From the NCBI RefSeq assembly GCF_019192735.1, contig NZ_JAHTKP010000004.1:248001-312000 (forward strand): a stretch of 64,000 nt of DNA, given 5' to 3'. Each line of letters opens with the position of its first letter. The stretch's first letter is position 1. The notes beneath the pieces are model-generated. The model had not been told where the DNA came from. It saw nothing but the letters and a program-made list of their open reading frames with translations, and did no database searches. Below, piece after piece: positions 43,484-53,237 of the stretch. The position numbers were made by a program, and so were the translations under genes. This DNA comes from Kitasatospora aureofaciens. Lineage in GTDB: Bacteria > Actinomycetota > Actinomycetes > Streptomycetales > Streptomycetaceae.

Positions 43484-43846
43484 GTGGGCGGGCGGCGACG
43501 CGAGCACGGTGCGCTGGAGGCCGAGGTCATGGCGGTGCTGTGGGCCGAAGCTCGCCCCATGACGGCCACTGAGGTCCACGAGGCGCTGGGCGATCCGGGG
43601 CTGGTCTACAAGACGGTGCTCACCGTGCTGGGCCGCCTGCATGCCAAGGGCCTGCTCGACCGTGAGCGGTCCGGCCGGGCCCATGCCTACGTGCCGCGGC
43701 GAGGCCCGGCCGACGAGGTCGCCTCGCAGATGAACCAGGCGCTGGCTCGTGGCGCCGACCGCATGGCGGTCCTGCAGCACTTCGTCGCCGGGCTCGACCC
43801 GGAGGACGAACGGGCACTGCGAGACCTGCTCGACGCCGGCGAGTAG
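43484..43846 (+). CDS. BlaI/MecI/CopY family repressor
   Basis: A 120-residue winged-helix protein: 'ALEAEVMAVLWAEARPMTATEVHEALGDPGLVYKTVLTVLGRLHAKGLLDRERSGRAHAYVP' matches BlaI, including the TVxTVLxRL-type recognition helix. It precedes an M56 peptidase, the usual BlaI-BlaR1 pairing in which the peptidase relieves repression. GTG at 43484 with GGGAGG upstream. Confidence 0.88.
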   Translation: MGGRRREHGALEAEVMAVLWAEARPMTATEVHEALGDPGLVYKTVLTVLGRLHAKGLLDRERSGRAHAYVPRRGPADEVASQMNQALARGADRMAVLQHFVAGLDPEDERALRDLLDAGE

Positions 43847-43869
43847 GACTTCGATGCGGGGAGCCGCCC

Positions 43870-44769
43870 GTGTACTTCACCGTCTACCTGCTGCTGCTCG
43901 CTCCCGCCGCGTTGGCCGTGGCGGGGCCGGCCGTCTCGCGTCACCTCGCACCGGCCGCTGCGGTCCGCGTGCTGACCTGCCTCGTCGTGACGGCCGGGAC
44001 GGCCACCGTGTGGGGACTGTCCGCCCTGGCAGTCGCAGGCCTGGTCAACGTCCCGCAGGTGCGGATGCGTCTCCGCAGCGATCCGAAGGTGCTGGCGGCG
44101 GCGGATCCGGTGCCGTGGGGCTTTGGTGTGCTGGCCGCGGCCGTGCTCGGTGTCGTCGTCGTGCGGTTGCTGTCCCTCTGGTGGCGGCGCGTCGGGGATC
44201 GGCGGGTCCTGGGACCGGTGCGCGCGATCCCGGCTGCGGGCGATCTGATCGTGGTGGCCGACGAGCACGCCGACGCCTATGCCCTGCCCGGCAGGCCGGG
44301 GCGGATCGTGGTGACCGCAGGGATGCTGCGCACGCTGTCCGCCGAGGAACGCGCTGTCCTGCTCGCGCATGAGCGAGCTCATCTGACATGTCGTCATCAC
44401 CGTTACGCAGCTGTCGCGCAGTTCGCGGTGTTGGTCAATCCGCTGCTCGGTCGGCTGCGGGACGAGGTCGCGTTCGGCATCGAGCGATGGGCCGACGAGG
44501 TCGCGGTCGAGGCGGTCTCCTCACGTCGGATCGCCACGCGTGCGCTGGCTCGGGCCGCACTCGCCACCGCCTGCCTCCCGGCGTCGCCCACGGCCCTCGC
44601 CTACCTGCGCCACCGGATCACCGCCCGTGTGGCCGCGCTCCAGGGGGAGCGTCCGGTGAGCCGCTGGCACCGGGTCTGGCCGGCTGTCGGGGCGGTGTTC
44701 GCGATCTCCGTTGCCCTGGCGGACGTCGGCGTGGCGCTCGTTCGCTGCCTCAACGCCCTTGCGCTGTAG
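43870..44769 (+). CDS. M56 family membrane metallopeptidase (BlaR1-like)
   Basis: A 299-residue membrane peptidase with helices at ~5-25, ~33-60, ~85-105 and a C-terminal one. The zinc site is 'LLAHERAHLTCRHHRYAAVAQF' near residues 164-185, followed by 'GIERWADEVAVEAV' with the third-ligand Glu region. It lacks the penicillin-binding sensor domain of BlaR1. Likely partner of the BlaI-like repressor 23 bases upstream. GTG start at 43870. Confidence 0.88.
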   Translation: MYFTVYLLLLAPAALAVAGPAVSRHLAPAAAVRVLTCLVVTAGTATVWGLSALAVAGLVNVPQVRMRLRSDPKVLAAADPVPWGFGVLAAAVLGVVVVRLLSLWWRRVGDRRVLGPVRAIPAAGDLIVVADEHADAYALPGRPGRIVVTAGMLRTLSAEERAVLLAHERAHLTCRHHRYAAVAQFAVLVNPLLGRLRDEVAFGIERWADEVAVEAVSSRRIATRALARAALATACLPASPTALAYLRHRITARVAALQGERPVSRWHRVWPAVGAVFAISVALADVGVALVRCLNALAL

Positions 44770-44806
44770 GGCCGTAACGGCGGCGTTGCCGACACGTGAG
44801 ATTTGG

Positions 44807-44823
44807 TCGCACATCTTGTGCGA
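44807..44823. promoter_or_regulatory. Palindrome upstream of the secreted-protein gene
   Basis: TCGCACA-TCT-TGTGCGA, a perfect 7-3-7 dyad, 38 bases after the M56 stop and 111 bases before the next start. It could be an operator for the secreted-protein gene or a short terminator of the BlaI-M56 pair. Confidence 0.45.
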
Positions 44824-44933
44824 TGTCATGTCCGAGGCCAGACTTCCGAGTTGCGAACACGCGCGCTCCTTTGCGTGAACGTCCTTCACCCCCTCAACTG
44901 TCGGGCGATCCCCAGCTGTCGAAAGGATGTTCA

Positions 44934-47303
44934 GTGTCACGCTCCCCCCTGCGAAGAGGACGGATCGCCGCGCTCGCGGCCCTCCTCACCGCCCTGCCCG
45001 GGCTCTGGCTCGGAACCTCCCCCGCGCACGCGGCCCCGGCTGCCCCTCCCGTCCGGCAGTCCGCCGACTCCGGCGCCGCCGTCCACCACGACACCTCCGC
45101 CCCGTTGCGGGACCTCGCCCGGGCGGCGACCGCCGCGCCCGGCCCGAAGCACAAGGGCGGGGACCATGAGGTGCGCCTGCCGCACCCGCCGGCCGCGCAC
45201 ATCCCCGACCCGGTGGTGCAGCGCACGCCCGGCGGGCCGTCCGTCCCGTCCACCGGCGCGAGCTTCGACGGCATAGGCTCGGCGAACTACTCGGTCACCG
45301 GCGTGCCGCCGGACCCGAACGCCGCCGTCGGCTCCACCCAGATCGTCGAGACGGTCAACACCGCCTACGCCGTCTACTCCAAGACCGGCGCCACCGTGCT
45401 CGCCCCGACCAACACGAGCACCCTGTGGTCCGGCTTCGGCGGCTTCTGCGAGTCCACCAACGACGGTGACGCGGTGGTGCGTTGGGACACCCTGGCGAGC
45501 CGCTGGGTGGTCACCCAGTTCGCCGACGTCCGCTCCGCCTCCGGCCCGTACTACGAGTGCATGGCCGTCTCCACGACGGCGGACGCCACTGGCACGTACA
45601 ACCGGTACGCGTTCCAGTTCGCGGACTTCCCGGACTACCCGAAGCTTTCGGTGTGGCCGGACGGCTACTACATCACGTACAACATGTTCACCCCGGCGGG
45701 TGCGTTCCTGAACGCCCAGGTCTGCGCGATGGATCGTTCCGGCATGCTGACCGGTGCCGCGGCCACTCAGCAGTGCTACACCACCTCGTCCTCGTACGGC
45801 GGCCTGCTCGCCTCCGACCTGGACGGCGCCACCGCCCCGCCGGCCGGTGAGCCGGCCACCCTGGTGGGCCTCGGCCTTACCAACACCTCGCTGGCGTACT
45901 GGAAGTTCCACGTCGACTGGACCACCCCGGCCAACTCGACGTTCACCGGGCCGACTTCGCTCACCGTCGCCTCCTACACCACGGCCTGCGGCACCTCCGG
46001 CACCTGCATCCCGCAGGGCGGCACCACCCAGCAGCTGGACTCGCTCTCCGACCGGCTGATGTTCCGCCTGGCCTACCGCAACTACGGCGACCACGAATCG
46101 CTTGTGGTCAACCACTCGGTCACCGCCGGGAGTTCGGTGGGCGCGCGCTGGTACGAGTTCCGGCTCTCCGGTGGCAACCCGACGGTGTACCAGCAGGGCA
46201 CCTACGCCCCGGACTCCACCTACCGCTGGATGGGTTCGATCGCCCAGGACAAGGCGGGCAACATCGGCCTTGGCTACTCGCAGTCCTCGTCCAGCACGCA
46301 CCCGTCCATCCGCTACACCGGCCGCCTCGCCGGTGACGCCCTCGGGACGATGACGCAGGGCGAGGTCACCGCCCTCACCGGCGCGGGCTCGCAGACCTCG
46401 TACAGCCGCTGGGGCGACTACACCTCCATGGCGATCGACCCGGTCGACGACTGCACCTTCTGGTACACCGACGAGTACGAGCCCGCCACCGGCAACTTCA
46501 ACTGGGCGACCCGCATCTCCTCCTTCACCCTGCCCGGCTGCACCACCCCGGCGAGCGACTTCTCGCTGTCGCTCAACCCGGCGTCCGGCAGCGTCACCGC
46601 CGGCTCCTCCGCCACCAGCACGGTTTCGACGGCGACCACCGCCGGCTCGGCCCAGACGGTCAACCTGACGGCCTCCGGCCTGCCGAGCGGCGCCACCGCC
46701 TCCTTCAGCCCGGCCTCCGTCACCTCCGGCGGCAGCTCGACGCTGACCGTGTCCACCTCCACCAGCACCCCCAACGGCACCTACGCCATCACGGTGACCG
46801 GCACCGGAGCCTCCGTGACCCACACCGCCACCTACAACCTGACCGTCACCGGCGGACCCACCGGCGGCGTCGTCAACGGCGGCTTCGAGACCGGCAGCCT
46901 GTCCGGCTGGACGGCCACCGGCCCGGCCACCGGCGTCACCACCAGCGGCCCGCACAGCAGCAGTTACGCGGCTCTGCTCGGCTCGACCTCGCCCACCAAC
47001 GGCGACTCCTCGATCGCGCAGACCTTCACCGCGCCGGCCGGCACCAGCACGCTGTCCTTCTGGTACAACGTCACCTGCCCGGACACGATCACCTACGACT
47101 GGGCCACGGCCACCCTCAAGGACAACACCACCGGTACGACCACCACGGTCCTCGCCAAGACCTGTGTCTCCTCCTCCGGCTGGACCCAGAAGACCGCCGC
47201 CGTCACGGCCGGCCACTCCTACACGCTCACCCTGACCAACCACGACGACAACTGGTCGACCGACCCGACGTACACCAAGTACGACGACGTCACCCTCGCC
47301 TGA
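44934..47303 (+). CDS. Secreted beta-propeller protein with Ig-like and C-terminal CBM-like domain
   Basis: A 789-residue exported protein. Signal peptide with Arg-rich start and cleavage near 'SPAHA' at ~33. Residues ~110-535 form a propeller-like module ('VRWDTLASRWVVTQFADV', 'YWKFHVDW', 'SRWGDYTSMAIDP'). Residues ~540-640 are an Ig-like domain ('GLPSGATASFSPASVTSGGS'), and ~645-789 a jelly-roll CBM-like module ('NGGFETGSLSGWTATG... YTLTLTNHDDNWSTDPTYTKYDDV'). GTG at 44934 with AAAGGA upstream. Probably polysaccharide- or matrix-directed. Confidence 0.82.
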   Translation: MSRSPLRRGRIAALAALLTALPGLWLGTSPAHAAPAAPPVRQSADSGAAVHHDTSAPLRDLARAATAAPGPKHKGGDHEVRLPHPPAAHIPDPVVQRTPGGPSVPSTGASFDGIGSANYSVTGVPPDPNAAVGSTQIVETVNTAYAVYSKTGATVLAPTNTSTLWSGFGGFCESTNDGDAVVRWDTLASRWVVTQFADVRSASGPYYECMAVSTTADATGTYNRYAFQFADFPDYPKLSVWPDGYYITYNMFTPAGAFLNAQVCAMDRSGMLTGAAATQQCYTTSSSYGGLLASDLDGATAPPAGEPATLVGLGLTNTSLAYWKFHVDWTTPANSTFTGPTSLTVASYTTACGTSGTCIPQGGTTQQLDSLSDRLMFRLAYRNYGDHESLVVNHSVTAGSSVGARWYEFRLSGGNPTVYQQGTYAPDSTYRWMGSIAQDKAGNIGLGYSQSSSSTHPSIRYTGRLAGDALGTMTQGEVTALTGAGSQTSYSRWGDYTSMAIDPVDDCTFWYTDEYEPATGNFNWATRISSFTLPGCTTPASDFSLSLNPASGSVTAGSSATSTVSTATTAGSAQTVNLTASGLPSGATASFSPASVTSGGSSTLTVSTSTSTPNGTYAITVTGTGASVTHTATYNLTVTGGPTGGVVNGGFETGSLSGWTATGPATGVTTSGPHSSSYAALLGSTSPTNGDSSIAQTFTAPAGTSTLSFWYNVTCPDTITYDWATATLKDNTTGTTTTVLAKTCVSSSGWTQKTAAVTAGHSYTLTLTNHDDNWSTDPTYTKYDDVTLA

Positions 47304-47317
47304 CGTGTGCCCTGACC

Positions 47318-47355
47318 GGGGCGGACCGCAGTACCCCCGGACTGCGGTCCGCCCC
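47318..47355. terminator. Strong hairpin between the two paralogous secreted-protein genes
   Basis: A perfect 15-bp stem GGGGCGGACCGCAGT with an 8-base loop, 14 bases after the first gene and 39 bases before the start of the second. It suggests separate transcripts or attenuation of read-through. Confidence 0.78.
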
Positions 47356-47394
47356 GCGTCGTCCGTACCTCCCCACCCCACGCAAGGAGTCCGG

Positions 47395-49629
47395 ATGAAA
47401 CACCCGCGCACAACGACCTGGCGGCGCGTCCTGGCCGGCGCCGCCTCCGCCGCGCTCGTCCTGGCCGGCGCGGCCTGGACGGCGAGCCCCGCCCAGGCCG
47501 CCACGTCGATCACCAACGGCGGCTTCGAGACCGGAGACCTGTCCGGCTGGACGACGACGGGCACTGCCACCGTCACCACCAGCTCCCCGCACGGCGGGAC
47601 GTACGCTGCCCAGGTTGGCGGCACCTCGCCGACCAACGGCACCTCGTCAATCGCGCAGTCCTTCACGGCACCGTCCGGAAGCCCCCAACTCGGCTTCTGG
47701 TACGACGTGTTCTGCTCCGACACGGTCACCTATGACTGGGCCATCGCCACCCTCAAGGACACCACCGCCAACACCACCGCCACGGTCCTGCCCAAGACCT
47801 GCACCAACGGCGCGGGCTGGAAGCAGGTCACCACCCCGCTCACCGCCGGGCACGGCTACACGCTCACCTTGAGCAGCAAGGACGACAACTACCCGGGCGA
47901 TCCGACCTACACGCTCTACGACGACGTCGCCATCACCGGCGGCACCGCGGCCAACGACTTCTCGATCAACGACAGTCCCGCGTCGGCCACCGTCAACGCC
48001 GGCGGTTCGGCGAGCAGCACGATCTCCACGGCGGTGACCGCCGGCTCCGCCCAGAGCGTGGCGCTCTCCGCCTCCGGTCTGCCGTCCGGCGCCACGGCGT
48101 CGTTCAACCCGGCGTCGGTCACGGCCGGCGGCTCGTCCACGCTCACCGTCACCACCGCGTCCTCGACCCCGTCCGGCACCTACCCGATCACGGTGACCGG
48201 CACCGGGACCTCGGCCACCCACACCACCGGCTTCTCGCTGACCGTCAACGGCACCGGCTCGGGCCTGGTCCAGGTCAGCGCCGACCCGTTCACCAACTCG
48301 ACCAGCCAGCACGCCACCGAAGTCGAGCCGGACACCTTCGCCTACGGCAACACCATCGTCACCTCCTCCCAGGTCGGCCGGTTCACCGACGGCGGCTCCT
48401 CCGACATCAGCTGGAACACCTCCACCGACGGCGGCGCCACCTGGCAGCACGGCATGCTCCCCGGCATCACCACCTACCAGGGCGGGGGCAGCTGGGCCCG
48501 CGTCTCCGACCCGTCGGTGGCCTACGACGCCCGGCACGGCACGTGGATGATCACCGGCCTGGTCATCGACGCCGCCGCGAACGGCGCCGGTGTGTCGGTC
48601 AGCCGCTCCGCGGACGGGGTGAACTGGCAGAACCCGGTGCTGGCGGTCGGCAACGACGGCAGGGGCTACGACAAGGAGTGGATCGTCTGCGACAACACGG
48701 CCTCCAGCCCGCACTTCGGCAACTGCTACATCGAGGTCGACGTCACCTCCTCCGGCAACGCGGTCATCATGTCGACCTCCACCGACGGCGGCGCGACCTG
48801 GTCCACTCCGTCCAGCCCCGCCAGCGCGGACGCCGGCCTCGGCGGCCAGCCGCTCGTCCAGCCCAACGGCAGCGTCATCGTGCCGTTCTCCACCAACGGC
48901 ACCTCCGTCCGCTCCTTCACCTCCACTGACGGCGGCGCGTCGTGGGGCTCCTCGGTGCTGGTCGCCAATGTCTCCTCGGCCACGGTCTCCGGCTCGCTGC
49001 GCAGCGGTGACGGCCTGCCCTCGGCCGAGATCGACGCGGCGGGCAAGGTGTACGTTGCCTGGCAGGACTGCCGCTTCCGGACGCGCTGCTCCTCCAACGA
49101 CATCGTCTACTCGACGTCAACCGACGGTACGTCCTGGTCCGCCGTGACGCGGATCCCGATCGACCCGACGAGCAGCGGGGCCGACCACTTCATCCCGGGC
49201 TTCGGCGTCGACCACGCCACCTCGGGCGCCACGGCCAGGCTCGGCGTGTACTACTACTTCTACCCGAACGCCAACTGCACCGCTTCCACTTGCCAGTTGG
49301 AGGTCGGCTTCATCTCCTCCACGGACGGCGGCGGCACCTGGTCGACCGCGCAGACCGTCGCCGGGCCCATGGCGCTGTCGCAGATAGCCTCGACCACCCA
49401 GGGAGCGATGGTCGGCGACTACCTCTCCACCTCGGTGGTGAACGGCAAGGCCGTGGCGATCTTCGCGGTCGGCAAGGCCCCGGCCGGCGGCCAGGCTTTC
49501 GACGAGGGCATGTACACCGTGACCGGCGGACTCGCCCTCCGGGCCGGAATCACTCCCTCCATCACAGACCCCGTGGCCTTCACCACGCCCAACTCGGAAC
49601 GAAGCACTCCCGCGGCAATCCGCCGCTGA
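47395..49629 (+). CDS. Secreted sialidase-like (BNR) protein with N-terminal CBM-like domain
   Basis: A 744-residue exported protein. Signal peptide ending 'SPAQA' at ~36. Residues ~38-182 are the same CBM-like module as at the end of the preceding gene ('NGGFETGDLSGWTTTG'), ~184-285 the same Ig-like domain ('GLPSGATASFNPASVTAGGS'). From ~290 come BNR/Asp-box repeats ('STDGGATWQHG', 'STSTDGGATWSTP', 'TSTDGGASWGSS', 'SSTDGGGTWST') as in exo-sialidase-type propellers. ATG at 47395 with AAGGAG upstream. Sialidase activity is not proven by the sequence. Confidence 0.85.
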   Translation: MKHPRTTTWRRVLAGAASAALVLAGAAWTASPAQAATSITNGGFETGDLSGWTTTGTATVTTSSPHGGTYAAQVGGTSPTNGTSSIAQSFTAPSGSPQLGFWYDVFCSDTVTYDWAIATLKDTTANTTATVLPKTCTNGAGWKQVTTPLTAGHGYTLTLSSKDDNYPGDPTYTLYDDVAITGGTAANDFSINDSPASATVNAGGSASSTISTAVTAGSAQSVALSASGLPSGATASFNPASVTAGGSSTLTVTTASSTPSGTYPITVTGTGTSATHTTGFSLTVNGTGSGLVQVSADPFTNSTSQHATEVEPDTFAYGNTIVTSSQVGRFTDGGSSDISWNTSTDGGATWQHGMLPGITTYQGGGSWARVSDPSVAYDARHGTWMITGLVIDAAANGAGVSVSRSADGVNWQNPVLAVGNDGRGYDKEWIVCDNTASSPHFGNCYIEVDVTSSGNAVIMSTSTDGGATWSTPSSPASADAGLGGQPLVQPNGSVIVPFSTNGTSVRSFTSTDGGASWGSSVLVANVSSATVSGSLRSGDGLPSAEIDAAGKVYVAWQDCRFRTRCSSNDIVYSTSTDGTSWSAVTRIPIDPTSSGADHFIPGFGVDHATSGATARLGVYYYFYPNANCTASTCQLEVGFISSTDGGGTWSTAQTVAGPMALSQIASTTQGAMVGDYLSTSVVNGKAVAIFAVGKAPAGGQAFDEGMYTVTGGLALRAGITPSITDPVAFTTPNSERSTPAAIRR

Positions 49630-49639
49630 TCGTTCGCAT

Positions 49640-49672
49640 CCCGTCCTGCCCGATTCCACCGGGCAGGACGGG
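49640..49672. terminator. Hairpin after the BNR protein gene
   Basis: A perfect 13-bp stem CCCGTCCTGCCCG with a 7-base loop, 11 bases after the stop, followed by CCTTCTGCTCTT, a weak U-rich tail. Confidence 0.78.
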
Positions 49673-49827
49673 CCTTCTGCTCTTATGAACAGTTTTAACT
49701 GATTTGGTTTTAGGCATTCGTTATGCGCGATCTCTTCACGCCGCCGCTACGACCCGCGAGGCTTCGGTCTGATTCCGCCGGGGCCGCGTGACCGCGTGAC
49801 CCCGCCGCATGGGGAGGACCCGCAATC

Positions 49828-52527
49828 GTGCCCAACAGGCAACGCCGACGGCTGCTGCTGCCCGCCGTCACACTCACCGCGCTCGGACTGACCACCACCC
49901 AGGCCCTCGCCGCGCCGGAGCCGCCCAAGCCGCGCCCGCACCAGGCCCAGCACCAGGGCGAGATCGGCCAGAAGCACGCCAAGAAGGTCCAGGGCAAGGG
50001 TGCCGCCACGCCGATGTTCAGCGCCAAGGCGGATGTCGGCGGGGACGGCGGCAGTGACGAGGCCATGAACGCAGCCGAGGGCACCGCGCAGTACACCGAG
50101 GCCCGTACCGCGCCCGGTGTGGTCGCGCCCGGCGCCTACGGTGCGGCCTGGGCACAGCTCCAGGACATGTCGCACACCGACGGCACGTGGAAGCACGTCA
50201 CCAACAAGCCGTACAACTCGGACGACCCGCGCTACCGCGACGTCAACTCCAACTCCAGCGGTGGCTCCGGCAAGGTGACCGGCCGGATCACCGGCATCGC
50301 CGCGGACAACGACGGCTACGTCTACGCCGGTGGTGCCAACGGCGGCGTGTTCCGCTCCAGCACGGGCGGTGGGGACTGGGAGCCGATCGCGGACAGCCTG
50401 CCGTCGCTGTCCACGGGCACGCTGAACCTGGACGGCTCCGGGCGGCTCTGGTACGCCACCGGCGAATCCAACACCGGTGCCACCTCGTACGTCGGCACGG
50501 GTGTGTACCTCCTCGCGGACCCGAAGCACGGCGAGTTCCAGCCGGGCAACCGGGTGGGCGGCGCCGAGCTGGAGTCGACCATCATCCACGCGCTGCGGTT
50601 CGGCGGGGACAGGGTGTGGGCTGCCACCAGCCGGGGCGTGTTCAGCCACTCCACCACCGACCTTTCCGGCCCGTGGACGCTGGAGTTCGCGCCCAACCCC
50701 GACTACCTGCCCGGCGGTTCGAAGGCCAAGGACCCGAGCGCGCCGTACAAGAACATCGCCAACGACATCGCCATCGACCCCAAGGACCCGTCCAAGGTGA
50801 TCCTGGCGGTCGGCTGGCGCGGCGGCGACACCTACAACGGCTTCTACAGCAAGGCGGCGGACGGGAGTTGGCAGCGCGTCGCCGCCCTCGGCGACCTGCC
50901 CACGGACGCCGCGAACGTCGGCAACGTGACCTTCGCCCGCTCGGCGGACGGCTCGCGCTACTACGCCATCGACCAGTCCCCGGACGTCATGGCGCACAAC
51001 CCGGACACCGGTCTCAAGGGCATCTACGTCTCCAAGTCCGGTTCTCCTTTTGGTCCGTGGACGCTGATCGCGGACAAGGACAAGATCAAGGGCTCCGGCT
51101 CGGCCCTGCAGGGCGCGGGCTACCAGCCGGGCATCCAGTCCTGGTACAACCAGTTCCTCCAGGTCGACCCGGCCAACCCCGACCACCTCTACGCCGGTCT
51201 GGAGGAGGTGCTGGAGACGAAGAACGGTGGAAGCACCTGGACGGTCCCCGGCCCCTACTGGAACTTCCCGTTCCCGTGCTGGAGCATCGACCCCACCAAG
51301 CAGACCGGAGACTGCTCGCCGACGACGCACTCCGACCAGCACGCGGTGGCCATCGGCACATATCAGGGCAAGACCAGCGTGTTCGTGGGCAACGACGGCG
51401 GCATCTACAGCCGCCCGGTCAACGGCGCGGTCGACTCGGGTGGTCACGCCAAGGACTGGACGTCGCTGGCCGACGGCACGATCGACACCCTGCAGTACTA
51501 CTCGGTCGGCGTCGGCAAGGACCCGGCGGACCGCTCCGGCAAGGGCGTCATCGTCTCCGGAGGCCTGCAGGACAACGGCGAGTCCATCCTGCGCGCCCAC
51601 GACAAGGTCATGGGCTCCAACTTCGGCGGCGACGGCGCCGACACCATCGTCGACCCCGCCAACGGCTGCAACATCACCGAGGAGTACGTCTACCTCGACA
51701 TGTGGGTCACCCAGAACTGCGCCGTCAACGACGGCTCCGGGAACACCGACCCGAGCAAGGCCACCTCCTGGGAGATCGCCCCGCCCGACAAGGACCTCGG
51801 CGGCGCGGGCGCCCGATTCATCGCCCCGATCACCAGCGACCCGAAGAACACCAACTCCTGGGTCGCCGGCGGCCGGCACGTCTGGGTCCAGAACAAGGGC
51901 TTCGCGATCCGCAGCGGCAGCGAGTGGACCTCCGCGTACGACCTGGGCGCCGGCCACGTCGCCACCGCCGTCGCCACCGTCAACGGCACCGTGTACGCGG
52001 GCTGGTGCGGCCCCTGCAACAACCAGGGCTTCAGCCGCGGCATCGCCGTCGGCAAGACCGACGGCACCGGCTGGCACCAGCTCAACCTTCCCGTCGACGG
52101 CGCCCTGCCCAACCGCTACATCTCGTCCTTCGCGGTCGACGAGAACGACGCCCAGCACGTCTTCGTCGCCTTCAACGGTTTCTCCCGCACGTGGACCGAG
52201 GGCCCGGGCGCCGGCATCGGTCACCTCTTCGAGACCCGTGACGGCGGCGCCACCTGGACCGACGTCTCCGCCAACCTGCCCGACGTCCCGGCCACCTCGG
52301 TCAAGATCCTGCCGAACGGCGGCCTGGCACTCGGCACCGACCTGGCCGCGTTCTACCGCGCACCGGGCGAGACCGACTTCTCGGTCCTCGGCGAGGAACT
52401 GCCCACCACCTCGGTGCAGCAGCTGAAGACCGGCCCCGACGGCAAGCTCTACGCCGCCACCTTCGGCCGCGGCATCTGGTCCCTCAACCTGCGCCGCCTC
52501 GACGGCGACAACAACGCCCAGGACTGA
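49828..52527 (+). CDS. Large secreted sortilin/BNR-type propeller protein
   Basis: An 899-residue exported protein. Signal peptide 'RRRLLLPAVTLTALGLTTTQALA' ends near residue 29, followed by a charged His/Gln/Lys-rich linker. The remainder holds Vps10/BNR-like repeats: 'GGVFRSSTGGGDWEPI', 'GVFSHSTTDLSGPWTL', 'VLETKNGGSTWTVP', 'LFETRDGGATWTDV'. Such double propellers occur in xyloglucanase-like and sortilin-like proteins; a catalytic pair cannot be assigned. GTG at 49828, GGGGAGGA upstream. An AT-rich stretch at 49684-49720 probably carries its promoter. Confidence 0.82.
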   Translation: MPNRQRRRLLLPAVTLTALGLTTTQALAAPEPPKPRPHQAQHQGEIGQKHAKKVQGKGAATPMFSAKADVGGDGGSDEAMNAAEGTAQYTEARTAPGVVAPGAYGAAWAQLQDMSHTDGTWKHVTNKPYNSDDPRYRDVNSNSSGGSGKVTGRITGIAADNDGYVYAGGANGGVFRSSTGGGDWEPIADSLPSLSTGTLNLDGSGRLWYATGESNTGATSYVGTGVYLLADPKHGEFQPGNRVGGAELESTIIHALRFGGDRVWAATSRGVFSHSTTDLSGPWTLEFAPNPDYLPGGSKAKDPSAPYKNIANDIAIDPKDPSKVILAVGWRGGDTYNGFYSKAADGSWQRVAALGDLPTDAANVGNVTFARSADGSRYYAIDQSPDVMAHNPDTGLKGIYVSKSGSPFGPWTLIADKDKIKGSGSALQGAGYQPGIQSWYNQFLQVDPANPDHLYAGLEEVLETKNGGSTWTVPGPYWNFPFPCWSIDPTKQTGDCSPTTHSDQHAVAIGTYQGKTSVFVGNDGGIYSRPVNGAVDSGGHAKDWTSLADGTIDTLQYYSVGVGKDPADRSGKGVIVSGGLQDNGESILRAHDKVMGSNFGGDGADTIVDPANGCNITEEYVYLDMWVTQNCAVNDGSGNTDPSKATSWEIAPPDKDLGGAGARFIAPITSDPKNTNSWVAGGRHVWVQNKGFAIRSGSEWTSAYDLGAGHVATAVATVNGTVYAGWCGPCNNQGFSRGIAVGKTDGTGWHQLNLPVDGALPNRYISSFAVDENDAQHVFVAFNGFSRTWTEGPGAGIGHLFETRDGGATWTDVSANLPDVPATSVKILPNGGLALGTDLAAFYRAPGETDFSVLGEELPTTSVQQLKTGPDGKLYAATFGRGIWSLNLRRLDGDNNAQD

Positions 52528-52547
52528 TCACACCCGTAGCACGCACT

Positions 52548-52584
52548 GGTGCCCGGCCCGCTCACCCCGAGCAGGCCGGGCACC
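52548..52584. terminator. Hairpin after the large propeller gene
   Basis: An 11-bp perfect stem GGTGCCCGGCC with a 15-base loop, 21 bases beyond the stop codon. Confidence 0.65.
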
Positions 52585-52683
52585 GGCGTGCCCGGGACCG
52601 CCGCGCCCGCCGGCCGGATCCGGAACCGAGCCACCGCCACCGCCGTCCAAGCGTGGACACCACGAGAGCGGAGACACCCACCT

Positions 52684-53118
52684 GTGAAGAGACTCCCCGC
52701 CATCCCGGCAGCCACCGTGCTCCTCGTCCTCATGGCCGGCGCCTGCACGTCCGGCGGCGGCGCCTCTCCGGCGCCGGCCACCTCGCCGGCCCGGAGCACG
52801 GCCCCGACCAGCACCCCCGGCCTCACACCCACGACCGAACCCACCGCGCCAACGCCGGGTCCGGGCTCGCCCTTGACCGGCACAGGAGCGGCCGCCCCCT
52901 CGCCGACTGCCGGCCACACCTCCGACCCGGGCAGGACTCCTTCCCAGGCACCGGCCACCACGCCAGGCAGGACACCTTCCCAGGCGCCGGGCAGCGCGCC
53001 GGGCCAGGCCCCCGGACAGCCGATGAATCCTGTTGCCACGCCGCCCCCGGCCGACGGGGAGAATCCGGTCGACCTCCAGCACCGGCCCGGCCCCGCGGCC
53101 TCCCGCCCGGCAGGCTGA
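52684..53118 (+). CDS. Pro/Thr-rich lipoprotein
   Basis: A 144-residue protein: lipoprotein signal peptide with 'TVLLVLMAGAC' lipobox (Cys at residue ~21), then a low-complexity Pro/Thr/Ser/Ala tail. Two near-identical units 'PGRTPSQAP' occur in tandem. It is likely a wall-spanning, disordered, membrane-anchored protein. GTG at 52684. No homology-based function can be offered. Confidence 0.65.
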   Translation: MKRLPAIPAATVLLVLMAGACTSGGGASPAPATSPARSTAPTSTPGLTPTTEPTAPTPGPGSPLTGTGAAAPSPTAGHTSDPGRTPSQAPATTPGRTPSQAPGSAPGQAPGQPMNPVATPPPADGENPVDLQHRPGPAASRPAG

Positions 53119-53237
53119 ATCGGAAGCAGCCGTCGAGCTCCCGGGCCACCCGGGGCCCGGGCCCCCGACACAGCCCTCGATTCCGCTGAACCGGGCTTGT
53201 CAGTCGGCTCGTTGGGCAGCACGCCCGGGGGCTTTCG

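Noticed and set aside
44937..47729. A 930-codon minus-strand frame opposite the secreted-protein genes
   Set aside because: Antisense shadow; the plus-strand product has a signal peptide and known domain types.
47395..49629. Calling the BNR protein a true sialidase
   Set aside because: Asp boxes are clear, but the arginine triad and catalytic Tyr/Glu/Asp set cannot be assigned by eye.
49747..52224. An 825-codon minus-strand frame opposite the large propeller gene
   Set aside because: Valine/Arg/Asp-rich shadow translation without domains, start signals or conserved motifs.
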